64,000 nt of DNA from Clostridia bacterium (lineage in GTDB: Bacteria > Bacillota > Clostridia > Oscillospirales > Acutalibacteraceae). Numbering within the stretch: the stretch's first letter is position 1; each line of letters starts with the position of its first letter. The stretch lies in assembly GCA_024404025.1 (NCBI GenBank), contig JAKSQP010000001.1, positions 186,001-250,000 on the forward strand. Reading direction: 5' to 3'. Shown here piece by piece: positions 60,779-64,000 of the stretch. The notes under the pieces were generated by a model. That model did not search any database. It was not told the origin of the DNA and was given only the letters and a program-made list of their open reading frames with translations. The position numbers and the translations under genes are program-made.

Positions 60779-61594
60779 TCATTGATAAACGGCTATTGGT
60801 AGCACAATAAAAGCGGGCCCTTTAATAACATCACGAATCTCTGCGGGGTTGTCCATATTCTGAGGCATACTTCTACGCTGGGCTCTGTTAAGGGGCATCT
60901 TTTTTATATCATCAAAGATTTCGTCAAGTTTAATATTCTGACCTTTTGGTATTTTCCTAATGATCTTACAAAGCATATAGGCTTGTCCCACAAAATTCTC
61001 TTTTGCGCATCGGAAGTAGCTTTCATCAAGATATGCCACCATAGGATAGCTACCATCTTCAAACTGGAAAATGCAAGAAATCTCTTTTCCGGATTTTAGT
61101 TGACCCAATGCTGAAAAGCCATTGACTGCATCTGAAGTCTTTTTATCTAAAATCTGTTGATCTGTAATTGTTTCAAATACAGATGCCAGTTCGGCAATTT
61201 TTGAAATACTATCAGTCAATTCTTTCATCTTTGAAAAGCGGGCTGTAACTAAAACTTCGAGAAAATCGTCTCGGCTTAGCTGTGTGTATATATCATCTGA
61301 AATGAATTCATAGTATTTCAAGCCTGATTCGTCATCTTCGTTTTGAAGATAATTATATATTTTTTCAAATTTTGCTGCATCACTTATCTTAACGGATCTT
61401 TTTATCTCCTCGGCTTGTGTGCCTTTATGTTCTCCAGATCCTCCGATAAGTGACGCACCAGCTTTACCAGCAAGTGTTTTTTCGGTACTGGTGGCTATTT
61501 CCTGCGATTCTTCATCATATGTATAGCCATCTATAGCCGCGATGTAGTCTTCAAGGACTTTTGTGTTAAGATACAAGAAATTTCTTAATTTCAT
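60779..61594 (-). CDS. DUF6414-like protein
   Basis: 271 residues, soluble. The start MKLRNFLYLNTKVLEDYIAA resembles the uncharacterised DUF6414 family, which has a similar N-terminus; the assignment is from memory and moderate. Middle features are the repeated acidic helices and GKEISCIFQFEDGSYPMVAYL. ATG 61594 is preferred since GGGGGCG lies upstream; an ATG five codons earlier overlaps it. Promoter at 61619-61648. Proteins of this sort are often found in mobile or defence-rich regions, but I know no demonstrated role. Confidence 0.55.
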   Translation of the reverse strand: MKLRNFLYLNTKVLEDYIAAIDGYTYDEESQEIATSTEKTLAGKAGASLIGGSGEHKGTQAEEIKRSVKISDAAKFEKIYNYLQNEDDESGLKYYEFISDDIYTQLSRDDFLEVLVTARFSKMKELTDSISKIAELASVFETITDQQILDKKTSDAVNGFSALGQLKSGKEISCIFQFEDGSYPMVAYLDESYFRCAKENFVGQAYMLCKIIRKIPKGQNIKLDEIFDDIKKMPLNRAQRRSMPQNMDNPAEIRDVIKGPAFIVLPIAVYQ

Positions 61595-61618
61595 AGTAAG
61601 CGCCCCCATCAGTTACTT

Positions 61619-61648
61619 ATTGTATGTAGACTTTTAGTATTCACTCAA
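61619..61648 (-). promoter_or_regulatory. Promoter of the DUF6414-like gene
   Basis: Minus strand TTGAGT, 18 bases, TACAAT, 24 bases before the start codon, so the gene is transcribed separately from mobV. Confidence 0.5.
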
Positions 61649-61737
61649 ATTATAATATATTATTGGAGGATTGTAAAGATGGACATGTTTGTTTTCTTGA
61701 CTATACTTTATCTGTTACAAAAAGCCAATTATCAACC

Positions 61738-63072
61738 TTATCGTTCCTGCCCGGTGCGTTTAACCGTGCGGGAATTGTTTTTGTTCTGGTCAGCCTGCTT
61801 TTGTGCTTCGGAAAGGCGTTCTGTGACTGATGTTTTTTCTCTGCGTTTTTCGGATTCAAGTCTACGTTTTTCACGGTATTCGGCAAGCTTTTCTCTGAGG
61901 GTTTGTCTGCCGTAGATTTGACATAAGTCTTCATAATCTTTTGTCAGATTCATGTTTTCATCTGTAAGAGCTTTGATCTTTTCATCCTTTTCGGGTATGC
62001 TGCCGACCTTCTCTTTCAAAGCTTTGTTTTCTTTAACAAGGTCAATCATTGTTCGGTGCCAGCTTCGGGATTTGCTGATGATTTTATCAATGGCTTTGTT
62101 GATTATCGGAATGACTCTTGCTCTGTAATCGGATGCAGTTTCTTTCTTTTCCGGTAAAGGTAATATCTTTGAAGCTGTCGGCATTTCTTCATCAAAATCA
62201 CTTATAATTTTGTTGATTCTCGGTGCAATTTCATCAAGCTCATTTTTTGCAACTTGCTTGTCATGCTTCAATTCCGTTATCTCATCCTCAAGCTCGGATT
62301 TTTGATTTTCCAATGAATCAAGAACAGATAATGTGTCTCTGATTTTGGTTTGCCTTGTTTCTTCCAATTCGGATATTTCGGCTTCAAGTTTTTCTATTTG
62401 CCTTTCAAGAATGTATTGCTCTTTTTCCTGATGTTCTCTGCCGGTCATGGGATGATAAACTTCAATGCCGTGATCATTGCAGATTTCTTCAAGTCTCGCA
62501 TTTTCGGAATGTATCCATTTTGTCTGTGCAGTATTGTTGCAGCCGTCACTGACAAATCCCATTTCTTTGAGAGCCTGGGTTGAACTTACCTGCTTTGATA
62601 ATCCTTTTCTGAATTCTGTTCCTACGGGAATATAGTCAATGTGAATATGCGGTACTCCCTGTTCATCGGCATGATAATAACAGCCGAACATAATCATATT
62701 CGGATTCTTATCTATCCATCCATTTGCAAATTCTTTTAAGATTTCATAACCGACTTCTTCGGGTATTCGTTCATCCATATTACCGACGGAAACGATCATT
62801 TCATAGGCGGTATGTTTCTGCTTATCCGATTTTATCTTTTCGTAGTAATCCGCAATCTTTCTGTCGTTACGCTTCTGTTTCATATTGTATTCCGAAACGG
62901 CTGTATCAAAAATTTTATGATACGCTTCACGCTCGGTTAAATCAGCACCGAGCCATACTTCGTGTATGCCGTTTGGATCAATATGACTTTCCTTATCCGT
63001 AATTCTTTTATCTCTGATATTATGCTGACGGGCAATGTTTGTTCCTACATGGGTCGCTATGGTAAAGGGCAT
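61738..63072 (-). CDS. mobV: MobV-family relaxase (Mob/Pre)
   Basis: 444 residues. N-terminal motif I region HNIRDKRITDKESHID and the metal-binding motif HADEQGVPHIHIDYIPV (H-x-D-E-x-x-P-H-x-H form) at about residues 132-148 identify a MobV relaxase, which nicks oriT and leads single-stranded transfer. The C-terminal half is a long coiled coil (about 215-300 and 345-420) with a basic tail, as in other Mob/Pre proteins. GAGGT precedes the ATG. It follows the small HTH gene by three bases on the minus strand and is probably co-transcribed. Confidence 0.92.
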   Translation of the reverse strand: MPFTIATHVGTNIARQHNIRDKRITDKESHIDPNGIHEVWLGADLTEREAYHKIFDTAVSEYNMKQKRNDRKIADYYEKIKSDKQKHTAYEMIVSVGNMDERIPEEVGYEILKEFANGWIDKNPNMIMFGCYYHADEQGVPHIHIDYIPVGTEFRKGLSKQVSSTQALKEMGFVSDGCNNTAQTKWIHSENARLEEICNDHGIEVYHPMTGREHQEKEQYILERQIEKLEAEISELEETRQTKIRDTLSVLDSLENQKSELEDEITELKHDKQVAKNELDEIAPRINKIISDFDEEMPTASKILPLPEKKETASDYRARVIPIINKAIDKIISKSRSWHRTMIDLVKENKALKEKVGSIPEKDEKIKALTDENMNLTKDYEDLCQIYGRQTLREKLAEYREKRRLESEKRREKTSVTERLSEAQKQADQNKNNSRTVKRTGQER

Positions 63073-63075
63073 ATT

Positions 63076-63393
63076 TTACCTCTTCAATGTTCTGCAAATT
63101 GTAGCTTTGCTGACGCAGAATAAACATGAAAGATCATCGAGGGTATAACCTTCATCATAGTGTTTCAGTTTGATTTCCGATTCATCTTCGGGAGAGAGAA
63201 TTCTTTTTCTGCCGAGTTTGGATTTGTCTTTGAGAGTAAGCTCATATTGCAGATATTTCTTGTTTGCGTAAGATGAATTTTCCTTAATGAATCTTATCTC
63301 ATAATTTCTTCTGAGACATTTCATCAATTCATCTCTTTTTGAATAATCCTCGTTTTCAATTTCGATACTTATTCTGATTTCATTCAAATACAT
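63076..63393 (-). CDS. Small helix-turn-helix protein, probable regulator of mobV
   Basis: About 105 residues. The C-terminus holds a resolvase/Hin-type helix-turn-helix: GRKRILSPEDESEIKLKHYD then YTLDDLSCLFCVSKATICRT. The N-terminal half (about 55 residues) is charged and unrecognised. The start is uncertain: ATG 63393 is adopted, with AAAGG only three bases before it, and an ATG at 63414 has no site. It lacks a catalytic serine domain, so it is a DNA-binding protein rather than a recombinase. The repeats at 63416-63498 are its likely target. Confidence 0.6.
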   Translation of the reverse strand: MYLNEIRISIEIENEDYSKRDELMKCLRRNYEIRFIKENSSYANKKYLQYELTLKDKSKLGRKRILSPEDESEIKLKHYDEGYTLDDLSCLFCVSKATICRTLKR

Positions 63394-63415
63394 CATCCTT
63401 TCTGTTTGTATCATA

Positions 63416-63498
63416 TTGTTTCATAATTGGTTTTTATTGCCGTGTCATATTTGTTGCATAATTCAGATATACGGTGTGTCTCAGAAATGTTGCATAAT
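63416..63498. repeat. Three 12-bp direct repeats upstream of the HTH/mobV genes
   Basis: TTGTTTCATAAT (63416-63427), TTGTTGCATAAT (63451-63462) and ATGTTGCATAAT (63487-63498), spaced 35 and 36 bp. They lie directly before the HTH gene, where an operator or relaxosome-protein binding array would be. Confidence 0.5.
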
Positions 63499-63571
63499 AC
63501 GGATTTTTAACAGAAATTTGCGGTAAGAATACGGTTACTGCACCTGTCTTGTCAAAAGCAGTAACTCAATA

Positions 63572-63782
63572 CCGGTTATGACATACTATCATAACCCGGA
63601 TTGAGGTCTTCAGCAGACTGCCGTGGGATATTGAGGATTGCTTCCTCAAACTCCGCAGTGATGCCGAAACGATTTTGTTGTGTACAAAATCTGTTTGAGC
63701 ATCACCACACGACAGATACAAAACGCAATTATCTGCCGTGTGCTTATTTTTCACATTCTGTTTTGAGACAGAGTGTGAAAAA
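63572..63782. other. Structured non-coding region, candidate oriT
   Basis: Four main hairpins in a row. GGTTATGA/TCATAACC (63574-63596). TTGAGGA/TCCTCAA (63631-63649). A long one with GTGATGC/GCATCAC outside and GATTTTGT/ACAAAATC inside (63658-63705). Then CACACG-CAGATA/TATCTG-CGTGTG (63706-63742) and a 15-bp stem with one wobble (63747-63782). No coding potential was seen in the 410-bp gap. Strong single-strand structure next to a relaxase gene suggests oriT or a single-strand origin. Confidence 0.5.
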
Positions 63783-63784
63783 AC

Positions 63785-63814
63785 AGCAGGAACCAAATTG
63801 CTTCGGCTCCTGCT
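63785..63814 (-). terminator. Terminator of the tnpV-like gene
   Basis: AGCAGGAACC (63785-63794) pairs with GGCTCCTGCT (63805-63814). On the minus strand it is followed by GTTTTTTC, 11 bp after the tnpV stop. Confidence 0.75.
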
Positions 63815-63824
63815 TTCATGTTTA

Positions 63825-64000
63825 TCACGCATATACAATTTCTTTCAGTACCATTTCGGCTGCACGGTCACGGATGCTGTTCATTTTCTGAACCCATTCC
63901 AGACCGTTGTTTTTCATTTCCTCATTGATATTCTCTGATACTTTTAACTGAGAAATTATTTCTTCCATACGGATTTCCGACTTATCATTAATGTCAGTAA
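63825..64000 (-). CDS. TnpV-like protein, 3' end only
   Basis: About 58 C-terminal residues of a minus-strand gene whose start lies beyond the window. The end GLEWVQKMNSIRDRAAE followed by VLKEIVYA matches the C-terminus of TnpV-type proteins carried by Tn4451-like and related mobilizable elements. The function of TnpV is unknown. Together with MobV it suggests that element B is a mobilizable transposon-like unit. Confidence 0.7.
   Translation of the reverse strand, partial: TDINDKSEIRMEEIISQLKVSENINEEMKNNGLEWVQKMNSIRDRAAEMVLKEIVYA

Noticed and set aside
61679-61915. A plus-strand frame of 78 codons with GGAGG in front of its ATG
   Set aside because: Almost all of it runs antisense through the 3' end of mobV, and its composition (Ser, Arg, Phe, Cys rich) is that of a shadow frame. 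The ribosome site is probably a chance match.
63415-63900. CRISPR-like or tRNA-like structure in the terminal non-coding region
   Set aside because: The hairpins differ in sequence and are not regularly repeated; no cloverleaf with TTC arm was found.

Overview
The window looks like the chromosome of a Gram-positive, meso-diaminopimelate-containing clostridium, probably a gut member of the Oscillospiraceae or a related family. This is inferred from the gene content: a division and cell-wall cluster with a PASTA penicillin-binding protein, MurE with the DNPR motif, RqcH/Nif3/TrmK, and strong AGGAGG ribosome sites. Everything up to about 53.3 kb looks like ordinary chromosome. From about 53.65 kb to the end it is accessory DNA.

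Layout. 0-13 kb: plus-strand division/peptidoglycan cluster (ftsL-like, spoVD/ftsI, murE, murF, mraY, ftsW, murG, murA, ftsQ/divIB, ftsZ), closed by a bidirectional terminator; murD is not in its usual place. 13-18 kb, minus strand: two potassium-uptake systems in tandem (KtrAB-like, then TrkH/TrkA). 18-20.5 kb: MFS transporter and metallophosphoesterase. 20.6-23 kb: secreted alpha/beta hydrolase and a membrane protein. 23-27.8 kb: uvrB-uvrA behind a likely LexA box. 28-34 kb: rfbC, a DUF378 protein, a YhcH-type sugar protein, an HD hydrolase, a Gfo/Idh oxidoreductase, a GH78-like rhamnosidase and an RluA pseudouridine synthase. 34-36.6 kb: polar amino-acid ABC importer. 36.6-40 kb, minus strand: rqcH, then DUF1858-trmK-nif3. 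40-46.7 kb: two flavoproteins, a small unknown, a MATE exporter and a second secreted hydrolase. 46.7-51.6 kb: ispE, a PHP phosphatase, rfbD and an M23 peptidase. 51.6-53.35 kb: a small palindromic repeat cluster and a decayed hybrid histidine kinase.

Accessory part. Two perfect 19-bp direct repeats (53653-53671 and 60621-60639) resemble the 3' end of guaA, a known integration site. Each is followed about 117 bp later by short repeats with an 11-bp period, as expected of integrase arm sites. Between them is a compact regulatory/export cassette: a GNAT acetyltransferase, a LytTR response regulator, a GHKL histidine kinase and two full-size ABC exporter half-transporters. The regulator operon is preceded by a 26-codon leader peptide whose RNA can form three mutually exclusive hairpins (1:2, 2:3, 3:4), the layout of a ribosome-controlled transcription attenuator. 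The regulator and exporter promoters each carry two 21-bp-spaced copies of a similar motif, good candidates for the LytTR operator. I regard this attenuator-plus-LytTR cassette as the most likely undescribed system here.

The last 3.4 kb starts a second, mobilizable element: a DUF6414-like protein, a MobV relaxase, a small helix-turn-helix protein, a strongly structured non-coding region that may hold oriT, and the 3' end of a tnpV-like gene running off the window. I saw no tRNA, rRNA or CRISPR array, and no riboswitch I could recognise.
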